A DNA stretch of 64,000 nucleotides, taken from assembly GCF_000802245.2 (NCBI RefSeq), contig NZ_CP021080.1, forward strand, positions 5,642,001 to 5,706,000, read 5' to 3'. The position numbers and the translations under genes were made by a program. The notes under the pieces were generated by a model. The model saw only the letters and a list, made by a program, of their open reading frames with translations, was not told the origin of the DNA and did not search any database. Below, piece after piece: positions 9,278 through 18,387 of the stretch; the stretch's first letter is position 1, and every line of letters starts with the position of its first letter. The DNA is from Streptomyces pluripotens. Lineage in GTDB: Bacteria; Actinomycetota; Actinomycetes; Streptomycetales; Streptomycetaceae.

Positions 9278-12118
9278 ATGCAGACCCCGGCGGACCGGCA
9301 GGACCGGCACGAGTACCCCGCCCACTGGGAGGCGGACGTAGTGCTGCGCGACGGGGGTACCGCGCGCGTCCGGCCCATCACCGTTGACGACGCCGACCGC
9401 CTGGTCAGCTTCTACGAGCAAGTCTCGGACGAGTCGAAGTACTACCGCTTCTTCGCGCCCTACCCTCGGCTGTCCGCCAAGGACGTCCACCGCTTCACGC
9501 ACCACGACTTCGTGGACCGGGTGGGACTCGCGGCCACCGTCGGCGGCGAGTTCATCGCCACCGTGCGCTACGACCGCATCGGCGCCGACGGCATGCCCGC
9601 CTCCGCACCGGCGGCCGAGGCCGAGGTCGCCTTTCTGGTGCAGGACGCCCACCAGGGCCGAGGCGTCGCCTCCGCCCTGCTGGAGCACATCGCGGCCGTC
9701 GCACGCGAGCGTGGCATCCGTCGCTTCGCCGCCGAGGTGCTGCCGGCCAACACCAAAATGATCAAGGTGTTCACGGATGCCGGCTACACCCAGAAGCGCA
9801 GCTTCGAGGACGGAGTCGTACGCCTGGAGTTCGACCTTGAACCCACCGACCGCTCCCTCGCCGTACAGCGCGCGCGGGAGCAGCGTGCCGAGGCGCGCTC
9901 GGTACGGCGGCTCCTGGCGCCCGGCTCCGTGGCGGTGGTCGGTGTCGGCCGCGCCCCCGGCGGAGTGGGCCGTAGCATCCTCGGTAACATCCGGGACGCC
10001 GGCTATCCGGGCCGCCTGCACGCCGTGAACAAGGCCTTCCCCGAGCAGACCAAGGACGTCGACGGGGTGCCCGCGTACCGCTCGGTGCGGGATATCGGGG
10101 AAGGCGTGGACCTCGCCGTCGTCGCGGTACCGGCCGAGCAGGTGCCCGCTGTGGTGGCCGAGTGCGGGGAGCACGGCGTCCAGGGGCTCGTCGTGCTCTC
10201 CGCCGGGTACGCCGAGAGCGGGCCCGAGGGGCGCGAGCGGCAGCGGGCCCTCGTCCGGCACGCACGTGCGTACGGGATGCGGCTCATCGGTCCGAACGCC
10301 TTCGGGATCATCAACACCGCCCCGGACGTCCGGCTGAACGCCTCCCTCGCCCCGCAGATGCCCCGTCCGGGCCGCATCGGTCTGTTCGCCCAGTCCGGCG
10401 CCATCGGCATCGCCCTGCTGTCCCGGCTGCACCGGCGTGGGGGAGGGGTGACCGGCGTCACCGGCGTGTCCACCTTCGTGTCCGCCGGCAACCGCGCCGA
10501 CGTCTCCGGCAACGACGTCCTGCAGTACTGGTACGACGACCCCGACACCGACGTCGTCCTGATGTACCTGGAGTCCATCGGGAACCCCCGCAAGTTCACC
10601 CGCCTCGCCCGTCGGACGGCGGCGGCGAAGCCGCTGGTCGTCGTGCAGGGCACGGGGACCGCACCGCAGGGGCACGCTGTTCGGGCCACCCGGCTACCGC
10701 ACGAGACCGTCTCCGCGCTGCTGCGGCAGGCCGGTGTGCTGAGGGTGGACACGATCACCGAACTGGTCGACGCGGGCCTGCTGCTCGCCCGACAGCCGCT
10801 GCCCGCCGGACCGCGCGTGACGATACTCGGCAACTCCGAATCGCTGGGCGTGCTGACGTACGACCGCTGCATCGCCGAGGGACTCAGGCCGTCGCGCCCG
10901 GTGGACCTGACGACCGCGGCCACGGCGGAGGACTTCCACCAGTCGCTGTCCGCTGCGCTGGCCGACGACACCTGCGACTCGGTCGTGGTGACGGCGATCC
11001 CCGCCATCGGGGAGGGATCACCGGGGGACGCGGAGCTGGCGGAGGCGCTCCGGTCCGCTGCGGCGGCGGCGCCGGGCAAACCGGTGCTGGTCGTCCACGT
11101 GGAGCTCGGGGGCCTTGCGCAGGCGTTGTCGGCCGCGGCGAGCACGGCACCGCAGGCTGCTGACCGGCCACCCACTGCGGGTACCACCAGTACCACCGGA
11201 GCCACTGAGGGGGACGCCGCGGCAGCCGCCCTGCGGGACCCGGTCCCCGAAGACGCCCGGCTCATCCCCGCCTATCCCGCGGCCGAGCGTGCCGTCAGGG
11301 CGCTGTCCGAGGCCGTCAGGTACGCCCAGTGGCGGCGGGAGGCGGTCGATCCCGGGAAGGTGCCGGAGTACGACGACATCGACGAAAAGGGAGCCGCCCG
11401 GCTGATCGGTGACCTGCTCGCGCGTGGGAAGGGACTGACGATCCCTGCCGCGGAGACCTGCGAACTACTCGGGATGTACGGCGTTCAGGTGCGCCGGGCG
11501 TTCCCGGCACCCACTCCGGACACTGCCGCGGAGGCCGCTCGCTCCCTCGGCTACCCGGTGGCCCTCAAGGCGACCGCTCCGCACCTCAGGCACCGAGCAG
11601 ACCTGGGCGGTGTCCGTCTCGACCTGGCGGATGAGGAGCAACTACGACGGGCGTACGCGGAGTTGATCGAGCTGTTCGGGAATCCGGAGGCGCTCAGGCT
11701 CGTGGTGCAGGGCATGGCGCCCCGGGGCGTCGACACCGTCGTACGTGCGGTGATCGACCCGGCGGCCGGGGCCGTACTGTCCTTCGGGCTCGCCGGGGCT
11801 GCTTCGCAACTGCTCGGAGACATGGCGCACCGGCTGATCCCGGTGACCGACCGGGAGGCGACCTCGCTGGTGAGGTCGACCCGCACGGCGCCGCTGCTGT
11901 TCGGCTGGCGCGGGTCGACACCGGTGGACACCCCGGCGCTGGAGGAACTGCTGCTGAGGGTGTCCCGGCTGGTCGACGACCATCCGGAAGTGGTCGCGGT
12001 CACGCTGGAACCGGTCGTCGTCGCGCCGCACGGCGCGAGTGTCCTGGGCGCCGCCGTACGGCTGGCTCCCCCGCCTGCCCGTGACGACCTCGGTCCGCGC
12101 ACGCTGCCGGCCTACTGA
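9278..12118 (+). CDS. GNAT acetyltransferase fused to NDP-forming acyl-CoA synthetase-like domains (Pat type)
   Basis: 946 aa from ATG 9278. Domain order: N-terminal GNAT (about residues 25-190) with the acetyl-CoA loop signature QGRGVA; a Rossmann CoA-binding domain (about 195-330); a succinyl-CoA-ligase-like flavodoxin domain (about 335-490); and a C-terminal ATP-grasp domain (about 690-946). The GNAT-first order matches the actinobacterial lysine acetyltransferase family that includes Streptomyces lividans PatA, which acetylates and inactivates acyl-CoA synthetases. The synthetase part is often catalytically silent and acts as a sensor. A Pro/Ala/Thr-rich low-complexity linker lies around 620-660. 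The frame is open upstream of the chosen start but is not protein-like. Confidence 0.9.
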   Translation: MQTPADRQDRHEYPAHWEADVVLRDGGTARVRPITVDDADRLVSFYEQVSDESKYYRFFAPYPRLSAKDVHRFTHHDFVDRVGLAATVGGEFIATVRYDRIGADGMPASAPAAEAEVAFLVQDAHQGRGVASALLEHIAAVARERGIRRFAAEVLPANTKMIKVFTDAGYTQKRSFEDGVVRLEFDLEPTDRSLAVQRAREQRAEARSVRRLLAPGSVAVVGVGRAPGGVGRSILGNIRDAGYPGRLHAVNKAFPEQTKDVDGVPAYRSVRDIGEGVDLAVVAVPAEQVPAVVAECGEHGVQGLVVLSAGYAESGPEGRERQRALVRHARAYGMRLIGPNAFGIINTAPDVRLNASLAPQMPRPGRIGLFAQSGAIGIALLSRLHRRGGGVTGVTGVSTFVSAGNRADVSGNDVLQYWYDDPDTDVVLMYLESIGNPRKFTRLARRTAAAKPLVVVQGTGTAPQGHAVRATRLPHETVSALLRQAGVLRVDTITELVDAGLLLARQPLPAGPRVTILGNSESLGVLTYDRCIAEGLRPSRPVDLTTAATAEDFHQSLSAALADDTCDSVVVTAIPAIGEGSPGDAELAEALRSAAAAAPGKPVLVVHVELGGLAQALSAAASTAPQAADRPPTAGTTSTTGATEGDAAAAALRDPVPEDARLIPAYPAAERAVRALSEAVRYAQWRREAVDPGKVPEYDDIDEKGAARLIGDLLARGKGLTIPAAETCELLGMYGVQVRRAFPAPTPDTAAEAARSLGYPVALKATAPHLRHRADLGGVRLDLADEEQLRRAYAELIELFGNPEALRLVVQGMAPRGVDTVVRAVIDPAAGAVLSFGLAGAASQLLGDMAHRLIPVTDREATSLVRSTRTAPLLFGWRGSTPVDTPALEELLLRVSRLVDDHPEVVAVTLEPVVVAPHGASVLGAAVRLAPPPARDDLGPRTLPAY

Positions 12119-12319
12119 GACAGTGGGGGGCACCGAGCAGGTCGGACGCCCGTGGGTATCTGCGCACGCCGGGACGCCCGGAAGCCGTCGGCTGCCCGGT
12201 CGCCGAGCGGGGCCGGGCGCCGGCCACGTGCCGGGGCACCCGTGCTGCCGGCCCACCGTGCTGTCCCGGTCCCCACGACTGGCCCTGACCCCCCTTGCCC
12301 ACGGATTAGGATGGACGTC

Positions 12320-12907
12320 ATGGCCAAGACCAGTACGACGACCCAGGGGCTGCGTGCGGCGATCGAGCGCAGCGGCTACTACCCCACCCTCGTGGCCGAG
12401 GCGGTGGAGGCCGCTGTGGGCGGCGAGCCCGTCCGGTCGTACCTGGTCCATCAGGAGACGACGTTCGACCAGAACGAGGTGCGTCGGCACGTCACCGTAC
12501 TGGTCCTCACCGGCAACCGCTTCATCGTCAGCCACACCGACGAGCAGGCGGCCGACAGCACCTCCCCGACGCCGTACGCCACCACCTCCACGGAGTCCGT
12601 CAAGCTGGGCCGGATCTCGTCCGTCGTGGTCAGCCGTGTGGTCGCCAATCCGGAGCAGTACAAGCCGGGCACCCTGCCCCGCGAGGTCGTACTGACCATC
12701 GGCTGGGGCGCGGTCAACCGCATCGACCTGGAGCCCGCCGCGTGCGGTGACCCCAACTGCGATGCCGATCACGGATACACGGGCAATTCCACGGCGGATG
12801 ACCTCAGCCTGCGCGTCTCCGAGGCCGGCGACGGACCGGAGACCGTGCGCCAGGCGCTCGCCTTCGCGCAGGCCATCTCGGAGGCGACCGCGGACCTCAC
12901 ACGCTGA
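12320..12907 (+). CDS. DUF5998 family protein, function unknown
   Basis: 195 aa from ATG 12320; an in-frame ATG three codons earlier (12311) is also possible. It is a conserved actinobacterial protein without signal peptide or membrane segment. A Cys/Asp cluster (CGDPNCDADHGY, about residues 144-155) could bind a metal. The stop codon overlaps the start of the following phosphodiesterase by one base (TGATG), so the two are likely co-translated and functionally linked. The mechanism is unknown. Confidence 0.8.
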   Translation: MAKTSTTTQGLRAAIERSGYYPTLVAEAVEAAVGGEPVRSYLVHQETTFDQNEVRRHVTVLVLTGNRFIVSHTDEQAADSTSPTPYATTSTESVKLGRISSVVVSRVVANPEQYKPGTLPREVVLTIGWGAVNRIDLEPAACGDPNCDADHGYTGNSTADDLSLRVSEAGDGPETVRQALAFAQAISEATADLTR

Positions 12908-14097
12908 TGTCCCAGCTCTCTGCCTGGGGCCACCCGGAACCGCTCGCCCTGAACACCGCCCCGCTGCCCGAGTACGGCACCGGCTCGCTCGCCGATCTGC
13001 TGCCCACCCTGGCCGCTGGCATGGGCGTCCCCGGCCTGACCGCCACGATCCCGGAACTGACCGCGACCGACCGGGCCTGTGTCTTCCTTGTCGACGGGCT
13101 CGGCTGGGAGCAACTGCGGGCCCACCCCGACGAGGCCCCCTTCCTGAACTCGCTGCTGGGCAGCTCACGCGGAGGCACTGGCCGCCCGCTCACCGCCGGC
13201 TACCCGGCGACCACCGCGACCTCGCTCGCCTCCGTCGGCACCGGGCTGCCACCGGGTGTCCACGGCCTGCCCGGGTACACCGTGCGCAACCCGGCCACGG
13301 GCGAGCTGATGAATCAGCTGCGCTGGAATCCATGGACCTCGCCGCGCCCCTGGCAGCCGTACCCCACGGTGTTCCAGCTGGCGCACGACGCCGGGGTGCA
13401 CGCCGCCCAGGTGTCCTCGCCCACGTTCGAGCACACCCCGCTCACCAAGATCGCGCTCAGCGGCGGCACCTTCCACGGACGGCTCACCGGGGAGGACCGC
13501 ATGGACGTCGCGGCCGAGCAACTGGCCGCCGGGGACCGCTCGCTGGTCTACACGTACTACGCCGAACTGGATGGCGCGGGCCACCGCTACGGCATCGCCT
13601 CCGACACCTGGCGCGGCCAGCTGATGTACGTCGACCGGCTCGCCCAGCGCCTTGCCGAGCAACTGCCGCCGCGCAGCACGCTCTATGTGACCGCGGACCA
13701 CGGCATGGTCGACATCGGGTTCGACGAGGAGCAGCGCATTGACTTCGACACGGACTGGGAGCTGCGCGCCGGGGTCGCCCTGCTGGGTGGCGAGGGGCGG
13801 GCACGACATGTGTACGCGGTGCCCGGTGCCGAGAGTGACGTGCTGACCTGCTGGCGTGAGGTGCTCGGGGAGCGGTTCTGGGTGGCCTCACGGGACGAGG
13901 CCATCGCGGCAGGCTGGTTCGGGCCGCACGTCGACGAGCGGGTGTACGCCCGGCTCGGGGACGTGATCGCGGCTGCCTGCGACGACGTATTGATCACCGC
14001 CTCCGAGCGGGAACCCAAGGAGTCGGCGCTCGTCGGCAACCACGGTTCGATGACCCCTGCCGAGCAGTTCGTGCCGCTGCTCGAAGTACGCTCCTGA
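12907..14097 (+). CDS. Alkaline-phosphatase-superfamily phosphodiesterase / nucleotide pyrophosphatase
   Basis: 396 aa. Metal and nucleophile motifs of the type I phosphodiesterase (NPP-like) branch are present: the Asp of FLVDGLGWEQL (about residue 62), the nucleophile Thr region GYPATTATSLASVGTG (about 98-113), the Asp/His ligands of ELDGAGHRYG and TADHGM, and a late His in LVGNHGSM. No signal peptide is visible, so it is probably cytoplasmic or membrane-associated. It hydrolyses a phosphodiester or phosphate ester; the substrate is unknown. It is coupled by a one-base overlap to the DUF5998 gene. Confidence 0.85.
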   Translation: MSQLSAWGHPEPLALNTAPLPEYGTGSLADLLPTLAAGMGVPGLTATIPELTATDRACVFLVDGLGWEQLRAHPDEAPFLNSLLGSSRGGTGRPLTAGYPATTATSLASVGTGLPPGVHGLPGYTVRNPATGELMNQLRWNPWTSPRPWQPYPTVFQLAHDAGVHAAQVSSPTFEHTPLTKIALSGGTFHGRLTGEDRMDVAAEQLAAGDRSLVYTYYAELDGAGHRYGIASDTWRGQLMYVDRLAQRLAEQLPPRSTLYVTADHGMVDIGFDEEQRIDFDTDWELRAGVALLGGEGRARHVYAVPGAESDVLTCWREVLGERFWVASRDEAIAAGWFGPHVDERVYARLGDVIAAACDDVLITASEREPKESALVGNHGSMTPAEQFVPLLEVRS

Positions 14098-14167
14098 ACC
14101 CACTCACCCTCCGTCCCCGCACGACGACACGCCACAAGGCGTCCCACCGAAAGGTGTTCAATCCCTC

Positions 14168-14818
14168 ATGTCCGAGCTGGTGTTCTTCTCCGGAACGATG
14201 GACTGCGGGAAATCGACGCTGGCTCTGCAGATCGAGCACAACCGTTCCGCGCGGGGCCTCATCGGCATGATCTTCACCCGGAACGACCGTGCGGGGCAGG
14301 GCAAGCTGTCCTCCCGGCTCGGTCTGGTCACCGACGCGGTAGAGGTCGAGGACGACCAGGACCTGTACGCCTACCTCGTGGAACACCTGTCGCAGGGCCG
14401 CCGGGCCGACTATGTGATCGCGGACGAGGCGCAGTTCCTCGGACCCGGCCAGATCGACCAGCTTGCGCGCGTGGTGGACGACCTCGGGCTCGACGTCTAC
14501 GCCTTCGGGATCACCACCGACTTCCGCTCCAAACTCTTTCCCGGTTCGCAGCGGCTGGTGGAGCTCGCCGACCGCATTGAGGTGCTCCAGGTGGAGGCGC
14601 TGTGTTGGTGCGGGGCCCGCGCCACGCACAACGCCCGCACGATAGGCGGCGAGATGGTGGTCGAGGGCGCCCAGGTGGTCGTCGGCGACGTCAACCAGTC
14701 CGCCGGCGAGGTCGGTTACGAGGTGCTGTGCCGCCGCCACCACCGGCGCCGGATGACCGCCGCGGCGGCCCGCGCGGCGGCCCTCTCCCCGGACGTCCTG
14801 CCCGTCTCGACCACCTGA
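14168..14818 (+). CDS. tdk: Thymidine kinase, TK1 type
   Basis: 216 aa, typical length. It phosphorylates thymidine to dTMP with ATP in pyrimidine salvage. Walker A is GTMDCGKST (residues 9-17), and the Walker B/catalytic segment is ADEAQF with catalytic Glu87. The lasso domain has a zinc site built by CWCGARA and the later YEVLCRRHH. It starts 70 bases after the phosphodiesterase; an AAAGGTG ribosome binding site lies about 12 bases before the ATG. Confidence 0.95.
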   Translation: MSELVFFSGTMDCGKSTLALQIEHNRSARGLIGMIFTRNDRAGQGKLSSRLGLVTDAVEVEDDQDLYAYLVEHLSQGRRADYVIADEAQFLGPGQIDQLARVVDDLGLDVYAFGITTDFRSKLFPGSQRLVELADRIEVLQVEALCWCGARATHNARTIGGEMVVEGAQVVVGDVNQSAGEVGYEVLCRRHHRRRMTAAAARAAALSPDVLPVSTT

Positions 14819-14897
14819 GCGTTCGGCACGGGTTCCGGAACCACCAAGAGCTCCCTGACGTTCGGCCGGGTGCCGGACCGAGGGAACGCCCCAGCGT

Positions 14898-15689
14898 TCA
14901 GTGCGGGTTCTGGATCACCGAGAACTCGGCCCCTTCGGGGTCAGACACCGTCGCGACCCGTCCGTGCGCGCTGTCGTGGGCCGGGCTGAGGACCCGGCCG
15001 CCGAGGGCCGCGACCTGTCGCAGTGTCGCGTCGGCGTCGGCGACCTCGAAGTACGTCCGCCAGTGCGAGCCGCGGTCGCGGGGTAGTGCGTGGCCCATGC
15101 CGTGGAGGCCCGCGACCGCACGGCCGCCGAGGTGCAGGGTGACGTAGTCGAAGTCAGCGGACACCACCGGCTCGGTCTCGTAGCCGAACACGCTCTGGTA
15201 GAACTTGGCGACGCTCTCGGTCTCGAAGGTGAGCAGCTCGTTCCAGGCCGGTGTGCCGGGAACACCGGTGATCGCCGTACCCAGAAGTGCGGTGCCCTGC
15301 CAGATCCCGAATACCGCCCCGGAGGGATCGGAGGCGATCGCCATCCGTCCGGCTTCGGCGGCGTCCAGTGGGCCCACGGCCACGGTGCCTCCGCACAACC
15401 GCACCGTGTCGGCCGTCTGGTCCACGTCGTCCGAGGCGAGGTAGGGAGTCCAGGCGATCGACAGCCTGTGGTCCGGGGGTAGTTGCCCCATGCCCGCCAC
15501 ATCGTGGCCGTTGAGCAGCGCCCGCACATACGGGCCGAGCTGTTGCGGCCCCGGCCGGAACTCCCAACCGAACAGCTCACCGTAGAACTCCTCGGTGGCG
15601 GCCAGTTCGTGCACCATCAGGCTCACCCAACAGGGCGTGCCGGGCGCGCGCCGTGCGTGCGGACCGGCCGGCTCCCGTGCCTCGGTCAT
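14898..15689 (-). CDS. VOC (glyoxalase/bleomycin-resistance) superfamily protein, two domains
   Basis: 263 aa with two tandem VOC modules (about residues 15-130 and 140-262), each with beta-alpha-beta-beta-beta repeats. The first opens CWVSLMVHELAATEEFYGELFGWEF, a frequent Streptomyces pattern. Such proteins bind a divalent metal and catalyse glyoxalase-, dioxygenase- or epimerase-type reactions, or sequester antibiotics; the substrate is not inferable here. A GGGGAG ribosome binding site precedes the ATG. It converges on tdk with 79 bases between. Confidence 0.85.
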   Translation of the reverse strand: MTEAREPAGPHARRAPGTPCWVSLMVHELAATEEFYGELFGWEFRPGPQQLGPYVRALLNGHDVAGMGQLPPDHRLSIAWTPYLASDDVDQTADTVRLCGGTVAVGPLDAAEAGRMAIASDPSGAVFGIWQGTALLGTAITGVPGTPAWNELLTFETESVAKFYQSVFGYETEPVVSADFDYVTLHLGGRAVAGLHGMGHALPRDRGSHWRTYFEVADADATLRQVAALGGRVLSPAHDSAHGRVATVSDPEGAEFSVIQNPH

Positions 15690-16011
15690 CGATCACTCTC
15701 TCCCCGGCCCCTTGCGGTGGCCGTGTCGCTTCCGCTCCCCGGAAGGGGGTGTCCACGCCGGCCACGGGTACGCCCGTGCCGGTCCCCGCATCCTCCACGG
15801 TGCAGCCCGCTGTACCGCGCCGCGGCCCGCCGGTGCCTCCGGGAGGATGCCTGGTCTGCTGTCTCTCGCCGTTTCCTGACGATGGCCGCCGGATGTCCGT
15901 CGGCCGTACAGCGCGTGCTCGATCCCATACGCCTCGTGATCGAGCTTGTCCGGCCGAGCAGAGTAGCCGGACCTGGACGCCGCGGCCACCCCTGGCGTAT
16001 GGATGGACGCC
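15690..16011. other. Divergent intergenic region, VOC gene / sulfurtransferase
   Basis: 322 bases between divergent genes. I see no convincing small gene or structured element beyond short GC-rich inverted repeats; it should contain both promoters. Confidence 0.5.
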
Positions 16012-16863
16012 ATGACAACCATCATCACCTCAGCCGAACTCGGAGAAGCGCTGTCCGGGGCGACCCCGCCCGTGCTGCTGGACGTCCGGTGGCAGTTGAG
16101 CCTGGCGAAGGCGACGGGCGCGCCGGCATTCGACGGGCGGGCCGCATTCGCGGGAGGGCACATCCCTGGTGCGGTCTTCGTCGACCTGGACGGGGAACTG
16201 GCCGCCCCGCCGGGGGCGAGCGGCCGGCATCCGCTGCCGGACCTCGCTCGGTTCGGTGCCACGATGCGCCGCGCGGGCGTGTCACCCGTTCGGCCGGTAG
16301 TGGTGTACGACGACGGACAGGGCTGGGCGGCCGCGCGTGCGTGGTGGATGCTGCGCTGGGCAGGTCACCCGGACGTGCGTGTCCTTGACGGCGGGTTGTC
16401 CTCCTGGGAGGGCGAACTGACGACGAAGACACCCGACCCGGCCCGGGGGGACTTCGTGCCGGCGCCGGGCGCGGTTCGCCTGCTGGACGCGGACGGGGCC
16501 GCGGCCCTGGCCCGTACGGGGGTGTTGCTGGACGCGCGCGCGGGGGAGCGGTACCGCGGTGAGGTGGAGCCGGTCGACAGGGTCGGCGGGCACATTCCGG
16601 GTGCGGTGTCGGCGCCGACGACGGAGAACGTGGGCCCCGACGGCCGTTTGCTGCCCGCCGCGGAACTCCGGGACCGCTTCAAGGCCCTGGGCATCTCCGG
16701 GGACACAGAGGTGGGGGTCTACTGCGGTTCGGGCGTCTCCGGCGCCCACGAGGTGCTCGCGCTGGCCGTGGCGGGTATCCCGGCGGCCCTGTACGTCGGT
16801 TCGTGGTCCGAGTGGTCCGCGGACCCGGCCCGCCCCGTGGCGGTGGGGGCAGACCCGCAGTAG
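16012..16863 (+). CDS. Rhodanese-type sulfurtransferase, two domains
   Basis: 283 aa from ATG 16012 (ATG 16003 would add three residues). It has tandem rhodanese domains: the N-terminal half carries the structural signature PVLLDVRW...HIPGAVFVDLD, and the C-terminal half the catalytic loop CGSGVSGAHEVLAL with the persulfide-forming Cys. The CGSGVS loop resembles 3-mercaptopyruvate sulfurtransferases (CGSGVT), so either thiosulfate or mercaptopyruvate may be the donor. It is cytoplasmic. It converges on sepH through a strong shared hairpin. Confidence 0.9.
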   Translation: MTTIITSAELGEALSGATPPVLLDVRWQLSLAKATGAPAFDGRAAFAGGHIPGAVFVDLDGELAAPPGASGRHPLPDLARFGATMRRAGVSPVRPVVVYDDGQGWAAARAWWMLRWAGHPDVRVLDGGLSSWEGELTTKTPDPARGDFVPAPGAVRLLDADGAAALARTGVLLDARAGERYRGEVEPVDRVGGHIPGAVSAPTTENVGPDGRLLPAAELRDRFKALGISGDTEVGVYCGSGVSGAHEVLALAVAGIPAALYVGSWSEWSADPARPVAVGADPQ

Positions 16864-16873
16864 CGGCAGCCGA

Positions 16874-16911
16874 GCGGGGCGGGGCGCGCCTCTCCGTGCG
16901 CCCCGCCCCGC
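16874..16911. terminator. Bidirectional hairpin terminator, sulfurtransferase / sepH
   Basis: Perfect 14-bp inverted repeat GCGGGGCGGGGCGC / GCGCCCCGCCCCGC with a 10-nt loop between two convergent genes, 11 and 17 bases from their stop codons. Confidence 0.85.
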
Positions 16912-16928
16912 CGCTGCCCTGCGGCCTG

Positions 16929-17957
16929 TTACTCCTGCTTCTTGCGGCGCGTGCCGAACACGATCTCGTCCCAGCTCGGCACGGCGGCGCGGCGGCCGGG
17001 GCGGACCCCGTCGGCCTCGGCCTGGCGGTCGGTGGCCCCGACCAGGCGGTCGCGGTGGCTGCCGACGGAGCGGGGCATGAGGACGTCCGCGTAGGCCGAG
17101 CCGGCCGAGGCGGCGGGTGCCGGGGGCTCCTCGACGGCGGGTTCCTCGGTGGACTCGGCCGTGGCCTCCGACGGTAGTTCTGGGACCACCAGGTCGCCCC
17201 GGAAGCTCGGCACGGCCTCCAGCAGGCTGGTCAGCGAGTCGCGTTCGCCCGTGTTCTCCTCGGCGGATTCGGACGGCTGTGCGGGCAGGCCGGGCCGCTC
17301 CCGGTCGCCCCGGTCCAGGGCGCGCTCGCGCGGCAGCCGGGCGATGCGCGGGACGAACGGGAAACTGGGCTCGGGCACGGCGAGGTCGTCGGACTCGCCG
17401 ATCAGCGAGCGTGCCTCGTCGTCCACGGCCTGTACGAGCCGTCGGGGCGGATCGTACGTCCAGCCCGCCGAGTGCGGTTCGCCCGCGACCCGGTAGACGA
17501 GGAGCACCTCCCAGGTGCCGTCGTCGCGGCGCCAGGAGTCCCACTGCACGGTGTCCTTCTCGGCGCCACGCAGCAGCAGCCGCTCCTGGACGGCTTCACC
17601 AAGCAGCGGGCCGGAGTTCTCACCCGGCCGGCGGACCGGTGTCTTGCGGGCGCGCTCGGCCATGAAAGCACGCTCGGCCAGCACGGGGCCCTCGAAGCGG
17701 CGTACCCGGTCGACCGGGATGCCGGCGAGCTGGGCGACCTCTTCCGCGGTGGCACCGGCGCGTATACGGGCCTGGATGTCGCGGGGTCGGAGATGGCTCT
17801 CGACCTCGATCTCGATCTGTCCGAGGCGAGGCCTATCACCGCGCACGGCGGCACGCAGCCGTTCGTCGATCGGAAGCGTGTACTCCGTAGAGTCGGCAGC
17901 CTTCAGCACCAGCCGTGTGCCGTCATTCGAGACGGCCACGACACGCAGTTCGGGCAT
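16929..17957 (-). CDS. sepH: SepH, cell-division protein that promotes FtsZ assembly
   Basis: 342 aa from ATG 17957 with GGAGG 6 bases upstream; an upstream in-frame ATG is less likely. The N-terminal DUF3071 domain opens MPELRVVAVSNDGTRLVLK and contains a helix-turn-helix (about residues 65-100). It is followed by a long acidic, Pro/Glu-rich disordered linker and a short conserved C-terminal motif ending PSWDEIVFGTRRKK. This layout is that of actinobacterial SepH, shown in Streptomyces to interact with FtsZ and support sporulation septation. The gene faces a sulfurtransferase, the order I recall in other Streptomyces. Confidence 0.93.
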   Translation of the reverse strand: MPELRVVAVSNDGTRLVLKAADSTEYTLPIDERLRAAVRGDRPRLGQIEIEVESHLRPRDIQARIRAGATAEEVAQLAGIPVDRVRRFEGPVLAERAFMAERARKTPVRRPGENSGPLLGEAVQERLLLRGAEKDTVQWDSWRRDDGTWEVLLVYRVAGEPHSAGWTYDPPRRLVQAVDDEARSLIGESDDLAVPEPSFPFVPRIARLPRERALDRGDRERPGLPAQPSESAEENTGERDSLTSLLEAVPSFRGDLVVPELPSEATAESTEEPAVEEPPAPAASAGSAYADVLMPRSVGSHRDRLVGATDRQAEADGVRPGRRAAVPSWDEIVFGTRRKKQE

Positions 17958-18387
17958 GGGGACCTCCCGGGTGGTGCCTGCCGACGTCACGTGCGTCGCT
18001 GCTTCCGCTAGTCGAGTGTGGCCTGCCCGGGTGCAGCCTGCCACAACCTTGCCGAGTTGCCCGGCGTGTCGGGCGCGGGCCCTGGATCGCCGTTATGGCA
18101 CGGTTACCTGTTCGCAACGCTAAGTGACGAACCGCGTCACCCTGTGCAACTAGCCCCCTCCCGGCGGTCCTGCAAGGCACCGGGCACCCTGATGGGAGAC
18201 CGGACCCAGGGCTCGCAACAGTACTCCATTCGGACCACGTGCGTGGATTGGCGCGCCGCCCAACTTCTGGCAAGGAAGGCGACTTGGCCCCCACCAACCG
18301 GTCTTGTCGATCATGAACGTGGCGAACCTCACGCAATCCGCACATCGGAGCTCAATGCCCCGTTTTCCGTCGGCTCCGTCGGGACGC
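17958..18387. other. Intergenic region upstream of sepH
   Basis: 430 bases between sepH and the end of the aldonolactone oxidase gene on the same strand. A minus-strand TTGCGA...TAACGG pair (around 18083-18110) is a weak promoter candidate for sepH. I see no supportable gene. Confidence 0.4.

Noticed and set aside
18150..18387. Small Cys-containing minus-strand frame between lactone oxidase and sepH
   Set aside because: No start with ribosome binding site and no recognisable family; likely non-coding.
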